Positions 12,411-23,232 of a stretch of DNA of 64,000 nt are shown one piece after another; position 1 is the stretch's first letter; the number at the start of each line of letters is the position of its first letter. The stretch is taken from NCBI RefSeq assembly GCF_902170785.1, contig NZ_CABHYG010000014.1, forward strand, positions 1-64,000. The letters run 5' to 3'. This DNA is from Yersinia proxima. Lineage in GTDB: Bacteria; Pseudomonadota; Gammaproteobacteria; Enterobacterales; Enterobacteriaceae. Position numbers and translations under genes: made by a program. The notes under the pieces are model-generated. The model searched no databases. It saw only the letters and a program-made list of their open reading frames with translations, and was not told where the DNA came from.

Positions 12411-13877
12411 ATGCTCAGCCTGGCTACACTGGATTTGCTGCTATCGATAAGTGAAAGTGAGCTTATCGAAGAGATGGTGGTGGGATTACTGGCCTCACCG
12501 CAGTTAGCCATATTCTTTGAAAAATTTCCGCGTATTAAACGGGCATTAATGAAGGATATCCCCGGCTGGAAGCAAAACTTACAACAGCGAATTCGGGAGG
12601 CAAAAGTCCCCGCAGGTCTGGCAAACGAGTTTGCTTTATACCAACAGAGTCAATTGGAAGATAGCTCACTATTTTATGCCCATCTCCCGCAGATTGTAGT
12701 GCAACTGCAACAATGGCATTCCCCTTTTGCCACACAAGCTAAAACACTGCTGCATGCCGCTGATTTAAATAGAAATCCCCAAACAGGGGATAGTTTTCAA
12801 ACTCTCTTTTTGCAGCGCTGGCGTGTCAGCCTGACCTTACAAGCCATCACTATCCACCATCAGTTACTTGAGCAAGAACGAGAGCAACTTTTAGCTGAGT
12901 TGCAACAGCGACTTGCGCTCAGTGGTGCTTTGGAACCCATTCTTGCAACCAATGATGGGGCTGCAGGGCGGCTTTGGGATATGAGCCAGGGGCATTTGCA
13001 GCGTGGTGATTATCAGTTATTGCTGCAATATGGCGATTTTTTGCAACAGCAGCCGGAGTTACAGCAACTTGCAGAGCAATTGGGGCGCAGTCGATCCGCC
13101 AAAGCGCAACCTACCCCTGATGCCCGCTTTGAACCTTATACCGTGATGGTTCGCCAACCTGATACCGTGCCAGAAGAGGTCAGTGGCATTCATCAGAGCA
13201 ATGATATTTTGCGATTATTGCCGACCGAATTAGTTATGTTGGGGATGAGTGAGCTGGAGTTTGAGTTTTATCGCCGCTTACTGGAGCGACGTTTACTCAC
13301 CTACCGGCTACAAGGTGATAATTGGCAAGAAAAGACCTTGCAGCGGCCTGTCAGCCTTAAAAGTCATGACGAACAACCGCGCGGCCCCTTTATCGTCTGT
13401 GTTGATACTTCGGGTTCAATGGGGGGGTTTAATGAACAATGCGCCAAAGCATTTTGTTTAGCACTGTTACGTATTGCTTTGGAGGATAATCGCCGCTGTT
13501 ACATCATGTTGTTTGCGACAGAAATTATTCACTACGAACTCTCATCAGCCAGTGGTATTGAGCAGGCAATACGCTTTCTCAGCCAACATTTTCGTGGCGG
13601 CACCGATCTGGCGGCCTGCTTAGCCAGCACTCTAAGCAAAATGGAAGAGCGAGATTGGTATGACGCCGATGCCGTGATTATTTCAGATTTCATTGCTCAG
13701 CGCTTACCCGAGGAATTGATCCGAAAAATTAAAATCCAGCAGCAAGCTCATCAACACCGGTTCCATGCCGTAGCGATGTCGGCCTATGGCAAGCCCGGTA
13801 TCATGCGGATTTTCGATCATATCTGGCGCTTTGATACCGGGTTAAAAAGCCGTTTAATACGCCGTTGGAAGCGCTAA
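12411..13877 (+). CDS. viaA: VWA-domain protein ViaA, RavA partner
   Basis: Cytoplasmic partner and stimulator of RavA, 488 residues (E. coli 483). The N-terminal two thirds are helical and Gln/Leu-rich. The C-terminal von Willebrand A domain (about 325-480) carries the metal-binding MIDAS motif DTSGS with Asp332, and a later GGTDL Thr. It directly follows ravA. It ends 9 bp from the convergent DUF1345 gene, with no terminator in between. Confidence 0.94.
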   Translation: MLSLATLDLLLSISESELIEEMVVGLLASPQLAIFFEKFPRIKRALMKDIPGWKQNLQQRIREAKVPAGLANEFALYQQSQLEDSSLFYAHLPQIVVQLQQWHSPFATQAKTLLHAADLNRNPQTGDSFQTLFLQRWRVSLTLQAITIHHQLLEQEREQLLAELQQRLALSGALEPILATNDGAAGRLWDMSQGHLQRGDYQLLLQYGDFLQQQPELQQLAEQLGRSRSAKAQPTPDARFEPYTVMVRQPDTVPEEVSGIHQSNDILRLLPTELVMLGMSELEFEFYRRLLERRLLTYRLQGDNWQEKTLQRPVSLKSHDEQPRGPFIVCVDTSGSMGGFNEQCAKAFCLALLRIALEDNRRCYIMLFATEIIHYELSSASGIEQAIRFLSQHFRGGTDLAACLASTLSKMEERDWYDADAVIISDFIAQRLPEELIRKIKIQQQAHQHRFHAVAMSAYGKPGIMRIFDHIWRFDTGLKSRLIRRWKR

Positions 13878-13886
13878 GAAACTATT

Positions 13887-14558
13887 TTAGTTCAGTAACC
13901 CTGCCCCAACGTTAATTGATAATCCCAAGATCGTCATATTGAAAATAAAGGATAATACTGACTGCAAGAGCACCACTCGGCGGATATCTGACGTGCCGGT
14001 CGAGACATCAGCGGTTTGGGAAGCAACACCAATAGTGAATGAAAAATAAAGAAAATCCCAATAAGAAGGCTCAGTAACCTCTTTAGGGAAAATTAACGGG
14101 AGAACAGCGTCTGACTCATCGCGGGATAAATAAAATAAATGGGCATAATGCATAGTAAAAGCGGTTGGCAATAGTAACCACGAGACCAATAAAGTCATTC
14201 CGGTGAGGACTAAATGGAATGCTTTAGCCGAGCCCGATAACTGATTCGCTGTGCTTAACTCAAACAGAATAACCAGGATACTCGCCAGACACGCCATACT
14301 GACAATACTCAGCACCATGGTGGCACTTTCATCCTGTACACGAGCTATTAATCTGATTTTTTTCGGATCATTGCGCAATAATTGCAGCCATAAAAAGAAC
14401 AAATAGAGCCACGCAAATATATTCCAACTCACCATCAAGCGCAGCAATACAGTGAAATGTGATGGCAACAGGAAGTAAGTGACTATTCCAGCACCAACAG
14501 ATAATAGCAGCCTTGGACGCGCATGTGAGTAATGTTTAAGAGGGTGAAATCGGGCCAT
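13887..14558 (-). CDS. DUF1345 family inner-membrane protein
   Basis: A 223-residue membrane protein with five or six hydrophobic segments (about 17-35, 38-60, 80-105, 115-140, 195-220). The segment FSFTIGVASQTADV (about 171-184) is the hallmark of DUF1345 and resembles the pore-loop region of small cation channels. It lies between the pore helix and a last membrane helix, as in a K+-channel-like fold. Substrate and function are unknown. It is alone on its strand between viaA (convergent) and asnA (same strand, behind the asnA terminator). The E. coli K-12 locus lacks a gene here. Confidence 0.75.
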   Translation of the reverse strand: MARFHPLKHYSHARPRLLLSVGAGIVTYFLLPSHFTVLLRLMVSWNIFAWLYLFFLWLQLLRNDPKKIRLIARVQDESATMVLSIVSMACLASILVILFELSTANQLSGSAKAFHLVLTGMTLLVSWLLLPTAFTMHYAHLFYLSRDESDAVLPLIFPKEVTEPSYWDFLYFSFTIGVASQTADVSTGTSDIRRVVLLQSVLSFIFNMTILGLSINVGAGLLN

Positions 14559-14643
14559 AACGTCAACAACCTTATAGGTGAAATACCTCAGTATTATGCC
14601 ACCTACAGCATAGATGAAAGAACCCGCTTATGTTTATGATGTT

Positions 14644-14680
14644 AAAAACCCGCTATAGCTGCATAAGCCATAACGGGTTG
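14644..14680 (-). terminator. asnA terminator
   Basis: Hairpin with AACCCG / CGGGTT arms (14647-14652 and 14674-14679) followed on the minus strand by a T run. It lies about 30 bp after the asnA stop. Confidence 0.75.
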
Positions 14681-14708
14681 AAATAATTCAGAGATGATCT
14701 GCTGGGAA

Positions 14709-15701
14709 TTACAGCAAGCCTTCTACCTTCTCACTGACTTCTGCCCCCCACACACCACATTGCACCTGACCAATATGCTGTAATTGCAGCAATAACATCA
14801 CTAAACGGGACTGACCAATACCCCCACCAATTGTCTGCGGCATTTCACCTTTCAGCAGCGATTGATGCCATTCCAGTTTCAGACGATCTTCATCTGATGT
14901 CAGAGCTAATTGACGTTTCAGTGCTTCTGCATCGACGCGAATACCCATGGATGAAATTTCAAAAGCATCTTCCAGCACGGGGTTCCAGACAATAATGTCA
15001 CCGTTTAGCCCAGCAAAACCTTCTGCACTAGGAGAGGTCCAGTCATCATAATCCGGGGCACGAACATCATGAGATTTACCGTCAGCCAATTTGCCGCCAA
15101 TCCCAATCAAGAAAACAGCACCCAGCTCTTTAGCAATGGCGCGTTCGCGACCTTTCGCATCCAGATCAGGGAATTTAGCCCGCAGGCTTTCACTGTGGAT
15201 AAAATGAATCTGTTCTGGCAAGAAAGGTTTTATATCAAATTCTGCACTGATCGCTGCTTCGGTTTCTTTAATCGCCGCGTAGATTTTGTTAACAGTGGAT
15301 TTCAGATAAGCCAGGTTGCGCTCGCCATCACCCATGACGCGCTCCCAATCCCACTGATCGACATACACGGAATGAATGGCACTCAAGCGATCTTCATCAG
15401 GACGCAATGCTTTCATATGGGTGTAAATTCCTTGGTCAGCACCAAAATCAAAGCGACCTAAGGTTTTACGCTTCCATTTAGCTAATGAATGAACAACTTC
15501 AAAAGTTGCGCCTGGCAAGCTTTTTACTTTTACCTGAACGGCTTTCTCTGAACCAGACAGGTTATCTTGAGTACCATCACCCACACGGCTCAGGATGGGT
15601 GCCTGTACTTCAATCAGGCCTAATTGCTGTTCTAATTGACGGGAAAAAAAGGATTTTACAAAACTGATCTGTTGTTGTTTTTGGATAAATTGCTTTTTCA
15701 T
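14709..15701 (-). CDS. asnA: Aspartate-ammonia ligase AsnA
   Basis: Makes asparagine from aspartate and ammonia with ATP to AMP. It has 330 residues from the ATG at 15701, exactly the E. coli length; upstream in-frame ATGs at 15737 and 15707 would give non-family extensions. Class II aminoacyl-tRNA-synthetase-like fold, with conserved [22 protein letters not shown] and GGGIGQSR motifs. It is divergent from asnC, the known asparagine-sensing activator of asnA in E. coli. Confidence 0.96.
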   Translation of the reverse strand: MKKQFIQKQQQISFVKSFFSRQLEQQLGLIEVQAPILSRVGDGTQDNLSGSEKAVQVKVKSLPGATFEVVHSLAKWKRKTLGRFDFGADQGIYTHMKALRPDEDRLSAIHSVYVDQWDWERVMGDGERNLAYLKSTVNKIYAAIKETEAAISAEFDIKPFLPEQIHFIHSESLRAKFPDLDAKGRERAIAKELGAVFLIGIGGKLADGKSHDVRAPDYDDWTSPSAEGFAGLNGDIIVWNPVLEDAFEISSMGIRVDAEALKRQLALTSDEDRLKLEWHQSLLKGEMPQTIGGGIGQSRLVMLLLQLQHIGQVQCGVWGAEVSEKVEGLL

Positions 15702-15886
15702 TGTCATTTTCTCAATTCGTTGCTGTCGATTATGCAAATTGTCTGTTGTGCCGTTTTGCTTGTCATCGATTAAGCAACAGAATGAGGGTTAAATTCAATA
15801 TCCAACAAACAATATTGCCTTTTCACTTTTAATCATTCATTTTTATGTATCTATAATTAGATAATCGATAAAAAAAGGGGGTTAAT

Positions 15887-16348
15887 ATGAGTGAAATTTA
15901 TCAAATCGATAATCTCGATCGTGGCATCCTGAACGCATTAATGGAAAATGCGCGTACACCTTATGCGGAATTAGCTAAAAATTTTGGTGTCAGCCCAGGA
16001 ACAATTCATGTCCGAGTTGAGAAAATGCGCCAGGCGGGGATTATCACCGCAGCCTGTGTTCACGTTAATCCAAAACAGCTGGGCTATGACGTGTGCTGCT
16101 TCATCGGCATCATTTTGAAAAGTGCCAAAGATTACCCTTCGGCCCTAAAAAAACTGGATAGTTTAGAAGAAGTTGTCGAGGCCTATTACACCACAGGCCA
16201 TTACAGCATCTTTATTAAGGTTATGTGTAAATCGATAGATGCACTGCAACAGGTACTTATCAACAAGATCCAAACGATTGATGAGATCCAGTCAACTGAG
16301 ACTCTTATTTCCCTGCAAAACCCCATCATGCGTACCATCGTGCCCTGA
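15887..16348 (+). CDS. asnC: Lrp/AsnC-family regulator AsnC
   Basis: A 153-residue regulator (E. coli 152). The N-terminal helix-turn-helix (about 5-65, FGVSPGTIHVRVEKM) is followed by the RAM/AsnC effector domain that binds asparagine. In E. coli it activates asnA and represses itself; the shared 185-bp upstream region here would hold its sites. A -10-like TATAAT is at 15852-15857. It lies upstream of mioC in the same direction, so read-through could reach oriC. Confidence 0.95.
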   Translation: MSEIYQIDNLDRGILNALMENARTPYAELAKNFGVSPGTIHVRVEKMRQAGIITAACVHVNPKQLGYDVCCFIGIILKSAKDYPSALKKLDSLEEVVEAYYTTGHYSIFIKVMCKSIDALQQVLINKIQTIDEIQSTETLISLQNPIMRTIVP

Positions 16349-16370
16349 GCACTAAATAACTATACCCACA

Positions 16371-16379
16371 TTATCCACA
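16371..16379 (+). promoter_or_regulatory. DnaA box upstream of mioC
   Basis: Perfect consensus TTATCCACA in the asnC-mioC gap. In E. coli a DnaA box in the mioC promoter lets DnaA repress transcription toward oriC; the same arrangement is seen here. A -10-like TACAAT follows at 16405-16410. Confidence 0.85.
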
Positions 16380-16439
16380 GGTAGATCCCAGCTGATTCAC
16401 AGCGTACAATACCGATTCATTACTTCGGTTGGGTTCTTT

Positions 16440-16880
16440 ATGGCTGACATTACCTTGATCAGTGGCAGTACGCTTGGCAGTGCTGAATACGTTGCTGAAC
16501 ATTTAGCTGAGAAATTAGAAGAGGCGGGTTTCACGACAGAAACTCTGCATGGTCCGGAATTAGACGAGCTGACCCTGGATGGTATGTGGCTAATTATCAC
16601 TTCCACTCATGGTGCAGGTGATCTGCCAGACAATCTTCAACCCTTATTAGAACAAATCGAGCAGCAGAAACCGGATCTCTCACAGGTTCGCTTTGGTGCA
16701 GTTGGTTTGGGCAGTTCAGAATATGACACTTTCTGTGGTGCGGTCAGAAAATTGGATCAGCAACTGATCATCCAGGGAGCCATTCGTGTGGGTGATATTT
16801 TAGAAATTGACGTCATCCAACATGAAATTCCTGAGGACCCAGCAGAGATTTGGGTTAAAAATTGGATTAATTTGCTCTAG
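16440..16880 (+). CDS. mioC: Flavodoxin-like protein MioC
   Basis: FMN-binding flavodoxin of 146 residues (E. coli 147). The FMN phosphate loop is SGSTLGSAEYVA (about 8-19), and TSTHGAGDLPDN and the GLGSSEYDTFCGA isoalloxazine loop are present. In E. coli it is an electron carrier for biotin synthase. It lies just before oriC and reads toward it, so its transcription could influence initiation. A DnaA box sits in its promoter region. Confidence 0.95.
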   Translation: MADITLISGSTLGSAEYVAEHLAEKLEEAGFTTETLHGPELDELTLDGMWLIITSTHGAGDLPDNLQPLLEQIEQQKPDLSQVRFGAVGLGSSEYDTFCGAVRKLDQQLIIQGAIRVGDILEIDVIQHEIPEDPAEIWVKNWINLL

Positions 16881-16890
16881 TTCGCTTAAA

Positions 16891-17160
16891 GATCAAGCGA
16901 TCAAATGTGGATAAGTAAGCTATAAAGCAGGGTATAAGCAGTACATATCCACATAACAACCTTAGTGACTTAAAGTGCCTGTGTATAACATGCCATTTAG
17001 ATCCCAGCTTATACGCAATAGGATCACCGATCATTCACAGCAAACGATCCTCCTTAATTACATGATCTCAAATGTGAATAATCACTTATCCACAGAGGAT
17101 CATGATCCTAATAAGAGATCTAATAAAGAGATCTTTAAATAAAAAGATCTTCTTTTAATT
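16891..17160. other. oriC: Chromosomal origin of replication oriC
   Basis: It lies between mioC and mnmG, as in E. coli. DnaA boxes: R4-like TGTGGATAA 16906-16914 (perfect, minus), ATATCCACA 16945-16953 (one mismatch), R2-like TGTGTATAA 16980-16988, TTATACGCA 17009-17017 (one mismatch), R5M-like TCATTCACA 17031-17039, TGTGAATAA 17073-17081 (minus, fits TTATNCACA) and R1 TTATCCACA 17086-17094. Fourteen GATC sites occur between 16891 and 17189, the usual SeqA/Dam density. IHF and Fis sites were not clear to me. Confidence 0.96.
17098..17160. other. oriC DNA unwinding element with AT-rich 13-mers
   Basis: Read on the minus strand, three GATC-started AT-rich repeats follow one another, with cores at about 17137-17150, 17122-17133 and 17104-17121. 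They correspond to the L, M and R 13-mers of E. coli. The element sits between R1 and mnmG, as expected for first strand opening. Confidence 0.88.
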
Positions 17161-17260
17161 AAGAGCGATCCTAAGCTGCTTGGTCGATCGTCTAAACTTG
17201 AGTAGAATCCCCCACCCCAGGGCAAACACAGAAATTCGCATAACGGCGAGGTGCAGTACC

Positions 17261-19150
17261 ATGTTTTATCCAGATCAATTTGACGTCATCATCATTGGTG
17301 GTGGCCATGCCGGCACGGAAGCTGCAATGGCAGCGGCACGCATGGGACGTCAGACCTTATTGCTGACGCACAATATCGACACACTGGGACAAATGTCTTG
17401 TAACCCAGCGATTGGCGGTATCGGTAAGGGGCATTTGGTAAAAGAGATCGATGCTCTGGGCGGGTTAATGGCAATGGCAACTGACCAGGCCGGTATTCAG
17501 TTTAGGATACTAAACGCCAGCAAAGGGCCAGCAGTAAGAGCAACTCGAGCTCAAGCCGACCGTGTTCTGTATCGGCAAGCTGTACGTACCGCATTAGAAA
17601 ACCAGCCTAACTTGATGATTTTCCAGCAACCTGTTGAAGATCTGATTGTTGAGAACGATCGTGTGGTCGGTGCAGTGACCAAAATGGGGTTAAAATTCCG
17701 CGCTAAAGCCGTGGTCTTAACTGTCGGTACTTTTCTGGATGGCAAAATACATATTGGCCTTGAAAACTACAGCGGCGGTCGTGCGGGTGATCCACCATCT
17801 ATCTCATTGTCACAACGCCTGCGTGAATTACCGCTACGCGTAAATCGCCTTAAGACCGGTACTCCGCCTCGTATTGATGCACGCACTATTGATTTTAGCC
17901 AATTAGCCCCACAACTGGGTGATACACCTATTCCGGTCTTTTCATTCCTGGGAAATGCCAGCCAGCATCCAGAGCAAATGGCATGTCATATCACCTACAC
18001 CAATGAAAAAACCCACGAAGTGATCCGAAATAACCTGGATCGCAGTCCGATGTATGCTGGGATCATTGAGGGGATCGGGCCACGTTATTGCCCATCGATC
18101 GAAGACAAAGTCATGCGCTTTGCTGATCGTAATTCACATCAGATTTTCCTTGAACCTGAAGGTCTGACCAGCAATGAGATCTATCCAAACGGTATTTCTA
18201 CCAGTTTGCCTTTCGATGTACAGATGCAGATAGTTCGTTCAATGAAAGGGCTTGAAAATGCACGTATCGTCCGGCCTGGCTATGCCATCGAATATGATTT
18301 CTTCGATCCACGAGATTTGAAACCTACGCTGGAAAGCAAATATATCCAGGGCTTGTTCTTTGCCGGGCAAATCAATGGTACTACAGGCTATGAAGAAGCT
18401 GCGGCTCAAGGGCTGCTTGCAGGCCTTAATGCGGGTCGCTTTGCCAACGATGAAGATGGGTGGTCACCTCGTCGTGATGAAGCCTACCTTGGCGTGCTGG
18501 TGGACGATTTAAGCACCCTCGGCACCAAAGAGCCGTACCGTATGTTTACCTCACGAGCGGAATATCGTTTGATGTTGCGTGAAGACAACGCGGATCTGCG
18601 TTTGACCGAAATGGGCCGTAAATTAGGGTTGGTCGATGATGCGCGCTGGGCTCACTTTAGTCAGAAGATTGAGCAAATTGAAAAAGAACGCCAGCGCCTG
18701 CGTGATATCTGGGTTCATCCTCATTCTGAGAACGTAGCTGAAATTAATGCGGTGCTGAAAGCTCCATTATCAAAAGAAGCCAACGGAGAAGAATTACTGC
18801 GTCGTCCTGAAATTGACTATCGTTTGTTAACAAATTTGCCTTCATTTGGCCCGGCATTAACCGATCCCCAAGCAGCAGATCAGGTTGAGATTCAGGTTAA
18901 ATATGAAGGTTATATTGCCCGTCAGCAGGAAGAGATCGAAAAGCAGCTACGTAATGAGAATACCTTATTGCCAGTTGATCTCGATTATCGGCAAGTGTCT
19001 GGTTTATCGAATGAAGTTATCGCTAAATTGAATGATCATAAACCTAACTCAATCGGGCAGGCTTCACGTATTTCAGGGATTACGCCTGCGGCAATTTCCA
19101 TCTTGTTGGTTTGGCTGAAAAAACAGGGTTTGTTGCGCCGTAGCGCATAA
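17261..19150 (+). CDS. mnmG: tRNA uridine-34 carboxymethylaminomethyl enzyme MnmG (GidA)
   Basis: FAD enzyme that, with MnmE (gene at 51519-52883), modifies U34 of certain tRNAs. It has 629 residues from the ATG at 17261 (MFYPDQFD), exactly the E. coli length and preceded by GAGGTG; the longer in-frame start at 17180 would run into oriC. The FAD-binding [10 protein letters not shown] motif is near residues 12-21, and [10 protein letters not shown] and the C-terminal helical MnmE/tRNA-binding part are present. Transcription from its promoter can promote initiation at oriC in E. coli. Confidence 0.96.
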   Translation: MFYPDQFDVIIIGGGHAGTEAAMAAARMGRQTLLLTHNIDTLGQMSCNPAIGGIGKGHLVKEIDALGGLMAMATDQAGIQFRILNASKGPAVRATRAQADRVLYRQAVRTALENQPNLMIFQQPVEDLIVENDRVVGAVTKMGLKFRAKAVVLTVGTFLDGKIHIGLENYSGGRAGDPPSISLSQRLRELPLRVNRLKTGTPPRIDARTIDFSQLAPQLGDTPIPVFSFLGNASQHPEQMACHITYTNEKTHEVIRNNLDRSPMYAGIIEGIGPRYCPSIEDKVMRFADRNSHQIFLEPEGLTSNEIYPNGISTSLPFDVQMQIVRSMKGLENARIVRPGYAIEYDFFDPRDLKPTLESKYIQGLFFAGQINGTTGYEEAAAQGLLAGLNAGRFANDEDGWSPRRDEAYLGVLVDDLSTLGTKEPYRMFTSRAEYRLMLREDNADLRLTEMGRKLGLVDDARWAHFSQKIEQIEKERQRLRDIWVHPHSENVAEINAVLKAPLSKEANGEELLRRPEIDYRLLTNLPSFGPALTDPQAADQVEIQVKYEGYIARQQEEIEKQLRNENTLLPVDLDYRQVSGLSNEVIAKLNDHKPNSIGQASRISGITPAAISILLVWLKKQGLLRRSA

Positions 19151-19162
19151 CCATCAAACATT

Positions 19163-19192
19163 TGCCAGGCAGCAAGAATAAGCTGCCCGGCA
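19163..19192 (+). terminator. Hairpin between mnmG and rsmG
   Basis: Inverted repeat TGCCAGGCAGC / GCTGCCCGGCA around a short loop, 12 bp after the mnmG stop, without a T run. It may be an attenuator or an RNA-stability hairpin rather than a full terminator. Confidence 0.45.
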
Positions 19193-19298
19193 ATTCAGGC
19201 CATAACCAAACTATTCAAACCACTGCTAAGCTAGATTATCATTTCAGATATTAGCTCATTACACGCTGACAGAGTTTTTTCGGTCAGAGGATACTGTT

Positions 19299-19919
19299 GT
19301 GTTAAAAAAATTAGATTCCCTGCTGAATGCGGCAGGTATTGCGTTACCCGATCAGCAAAAACATCAATTAATAGGATATGTGGAACTGCTGCATAAGTGG
19401 AACAAGGCTTATAATCTGACTTCTGTGCGTGACCCAGAGCAGATGCTGGTACGGCATATTCTGGATAGCATTGTTGTTAATCCACACTTGCAAGGTAGCC
19501 GTTTTATTGATGTTGGCACAGGGCCTGGACTGCCTGGAATACCGTTAGCCATCGTGCGGCCCGATGCACACTTCGTCTTGCTTGATAGCTTGGGTAAACG
19601 TGTTCGCTTTCTGCGGCAGGTACAGCATGAGTTAGGGCTAAGCAATATCGAACCGGTACAAAGCCGTGTTGAAGATTTTGCCGCAACACCGCCATTTGAC
19701 GGTGTTATAAGCCGTGCATTTGCATCCTTACAGGATATGCTGTCCTGGTGTCATCATTTGCCAGCTAAGCCTGAAGGGCGTTTTTATGCGCTTAAAGGAG
19801 TAAGGCCGGATGATGAATTAGCCACATTGCCTAAAGGGATAGTTCTTGAGTCGGTTGTTCGCTTGCAAGTACCAGAGTTGGACGGTGAGCGTCATTTGGT
19901 TATTCTTAAGTCAAACTAA
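19299..19919 (+). CDS. rsmG: 16S rRNA m7G527 methyltransferase RsmG
   Basis: SAM-dependent enzyme of 206 residues (E. coli 207) that methylates G527 of 16S rRNA; loss gives low-level streptomycin resistance. The SAM-binding motif [15 protein letters not shown] is near residues 69-83, and conserved SLGKRVRFL and SRAFASL follow. It starts at GTG. Downstream is a 667-bp gene-free region before atpI, so it probably ends the mnmG unit. Confidence 0.95.
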   Translation: MLKKLDSLLNAAGIALPDQQKHQLIGYVELLHKWNKAYNLTSVRDPEQMLVRHILDSIVVNPHLQGSRFIDVGTGPGLPGIPLAIVRPDAHFVLLDSLGKRVRFLRQVQHELGLSNIEPVQSRVEDFAATPPFDGVISRAFASLQDMLSWCHHLPAKPEGRFYALKGVRPDDELATLPKGIVLESVVRLQVPELDGERHLVILKSN

Positions 19920-20586
19920 CTTTGTTATTTATCAAAAAAATGTAATAAATCCTTAGAGTGAGCAAGGTGATTTGTCGGCTATAGCACTTTTAATATTGGC
20001 GATTATTTATCCGCTGACTATAGTTCGGAAAGATTATATTTAACGCCTTGTTTACAATATCAGCAGCAATGAACGACATAATCATATTGAAGATGATTAA
20101 ATAGTCACCCTGGTCATTATTTTATCTGAGATATCATTCTTTTTATGTGTCCGAAGTGTTGCAGGATTATTATCTGAAATGTCAACGGTAAGTTTTTACT
20201 AAGTAGATAAGTTGTTTGATAATGGTTTAAATTTAACATTATGATTTATAAAAGTTTTTAATGGCTCTTTTCGTTAAAGACAAATCAGGTTGTAATGGGC
20301 TATAAATCGTTTTGTTTTAAGTTTTGTGATCCGTTGCACGCTTTATTGATAATAATTGGAATCGTCAGACAATTAAATTTGGCCTATATTCTGAGAGCAA
20401 TCTGCTGAAAAGAGCCAGAAAGTAAAAAAATTGAATAATTGTTCACCTTTTCGTTACTTATCGATTGAATTCGTTTGAGTCGCCCGTATAATTTGCTCGT
20501 TTTTTGCTGCTTGACTCAATGGGGTAAAAGGCAGTTCTATACCTCACTCAATATACCTTTAGTGTGGTTCGGAGAGAACAAACGTC
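19920..20586. other. rsmG-atpI intergenic region
   Basis: 667 bp, AT-rich, without any credible ORF or repeat. The last 130 bp carry the atp promoter at 20465-20492. For 19920-20440 I see nothing I can name. The region is long for an untranslated gap, and a small RNA cannot be excluded. Confidence 0.5.
20465..20492 (+). promoter_or_regulatory. ATP synthase operon promoter
   Basis: -35 TTGAAT (20465-20470), a 16-bp spacer, and a consensus -10 TATAAT (20487-20492). The predicted start gives a leader of about 85 nt before atpI. Confidence 0.75.
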
Positions 20587-20970
20587 ATGCCTGTATCCCT
20601 TTACAGTGGGAAAATTGCACGAAAGTTGCTGTTGTTGCAGTTAATGACTTTTGTTGTTCTCAGTGCTGTTTTTGGTTTTAAAAGCCTGGAATGGAGTGCT
20701 TCTGCTTTGGCGGGAGGGTTGGCAGCCTGGTTACCCAGTGCCATATTTATGTTGTTTGCTTGCCGCCATCAGGCAAAAACAGCTGCTCCAGGTCGTGTTG
20801 CGTGGTCATTTGCCATTGGCGAAGGGTTAAAGGTTATCATGACGATAATTTTGCTGATCGTGGCATTAGGGCTGTTTAAAGCAGCGTTTGCGCCACTCGG
20901 TTTAACCTATTTAGCGGTGCTGATTGTGCAGATATTGGCACCGGCCGTGATAAGCGGCTACCGTACTTAA
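20587..20970 (+). CDS. atpI: ATP synthase accessory protein AtpI
   Basis: Small inner-membrane protein of 127 residues with four hydrophobic segments (about 15-35, 38-58, 75-95, 100-122). It is the first gene of the atp operon; family members assist c-ring assembly or Mg2+ handling and are not essential. The RVAWSFAIGE stretch (about 69-78) is conserved with E. coli AtpI. Confidence 0.93.
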   Translation: MPVSLYSGKIARKLLLLQLMTFVVLSAVFGFKSLEWSASALAGGLAAWLPSAIFMLFACRHQAKTAAPGRVAWSFAIGEGLKVIMTIILLIVALGLFKAAFAPLGLTYLAVLIVQILAPAVISGYRT

Positions 20971-20986
20971 CAGTTATCGTATTTAA

Positions 20987-21850
<864 letters not shown>

Positions 21851-21881
21851 TTTTCTTATAACACTACTGCGTTTTAACTGA

Positions 21882-22139
<258 letters not shown>

Positions 22140-22199
22140 GTAGAGTTTTCTCTACTGTGAACTACACCAAACTATTAACTTTTAAAGAGGCATTGTGCT

Positions 22200-22670
22200 G
22201 TGAATCTTAACGCAACAATCCTCGGCCAGGCCATCGCGTTTGTCCTGTTTGTCCTGTTTTGTATGAAGTATATATGGCCGCCGATTATGGCAGCCATTGA
22301 GAAGCGTCAAAAAGAAATTGCTGACGGTCTCTCTTCTGCAGAGCGTGCCAAAAAAGATTTGGACTTAGCGCAAGCCAATGCGACCGACCAACTGAAGAAG
22401 GCCAAAGCAGAAGCACAGGTGATTATTGAGCAGGCAAGTAAACGCAAAGCTCAGATCCTTGATGAAGCTAAAGCAGAAGCTGAACAGGAACGTAACAAAA
22501 TCGTGGCGCAAGCGCAGGCAGAGATCGACGCCGAACGTAAGCGTGCTCGTGAAGAGTTGCGTAAGCAAGTCGCGATGTTGGCTATAGCTGGCGCCGAGAA
22601 GATCATCGAACGTTCCGTGGATGAAGCTGCTAACAGCGACATCGTTGATAAACTGGTCGCTGAACTGTAA
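22200..22670 (+). CDS. atpF: ATP synthase Fo subunit b
   Basis: Peripheral stalk subunit of 156 residues, the E. coli length. A single N-terminal membrane helix (about 5-25) is followed by a long charged helix rich in Ala, Glu, Lys and Arg (30-150) that dimerises. It starts at GTG, as in E. coli, behind an AAAGAGG ribosome site. Confidence 0.96.
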   Translation: MNLNATILGQAIAFVLFVLFCMKYIWPPIMAAIEKRQKEIADGLSSAERAKKDLDLAQANATDQLKKAKAEAQVIIEQASKRKAQILDEAKAEAEQERNKIVAQAQAEIDAERKRAREELRKQVAMLAIAGAEKIIERSVDEAANSDIVDKLVAEL

Positions 22671-22684
22671 GGAGGGAGGGGCTG

Positions 22685-23218
22685 ATGTCTGAATTTGTAA
22701 CTGTAGCTCGCCCCTACGCCAAAGCAGCTTTTGACTTTGCTGTTGAGCACCAGGCGGTTGATCGTTGGCAAGATATGCTGGCGTTTACTGCCCAAGTGAC
22801 TAGCAATGAACAGATCGCTGAATTGCTTTCCGGTGCGGTAGCGCCAGAAACAATGTCTAAGACGTTTATTGCAGTCTGTGGTGATCAGCTCGATGAACCC
22901 GCACAGAACTTCATTCGAGTTATGGCGGAGAATGGCCGTTTACTGGTTCTTCCTGAGGTACTACAGCAGTTTATTCAACTGCGTGCCTCGCTGGAGTCGA
23001 CCGTCGACGTTGAAGTGAGCTCTGCGAGCCCATTGAACGACGAACAGCTGGCTAAAATTGCCGCTGCGATGGAAAAACGTCTATCACGCAAAGTTAAGCT
23101 GAATTGCAAAATCGATAAGTCCGTAATGGCCGGCGTAGTAATACGTGCAGGCGATATGGTGATAGATGGCAGCGTTCGCGGTCGTCTAGAACGCCTGGCG
23201 GACGTCTTGCAGTCTTAA
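22685..23218 (+). CDS. atpH: ATP synthase F1 subunit delta
   Basis: Stator subunit of 177 residues (family norm) linking the b dimer to the top of F1. It has an N-terminal six-helix domain (1-105) starting [14 protein letters not shown] and a C-terminal part ending [13 protein letters not shown]. It lies 14 bp after atpF behind a strong GGAGGG site. Confidence 0.96.
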   Translation: MSEFVTVARPYAKAAFDFAVEHQAVDRWQDMLAFTAQVTSNEQIAELLSGAVAPETMSKTFIAVCGDQLDEPAQNFIRVMAENGRLLVLPEVLQQFIQLRASLESTVDVEVSSASPLNDEQLAKIAAAMEKRLSRKVKLNCKIDKSVMAGVVIRAGDMVIDGSVRGRLERLADVLQS

Positions 23219-23232
23219 GGGGACTGGAGCAT

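Noticed and set aside
17180-17260. N-terminal extension of MnmG
   Set aside because: The frame is open upstream, but family length and the GAGGTG site both support the ATG at 17261; the extension would encode part of the origin region.
20475-20681. 68-codon ORF overlapping the start of atpI
   Set aside because: It begins within the -35/-10 region of the atp promoter and runs in another frame through atpI, which is clearly the real gene.
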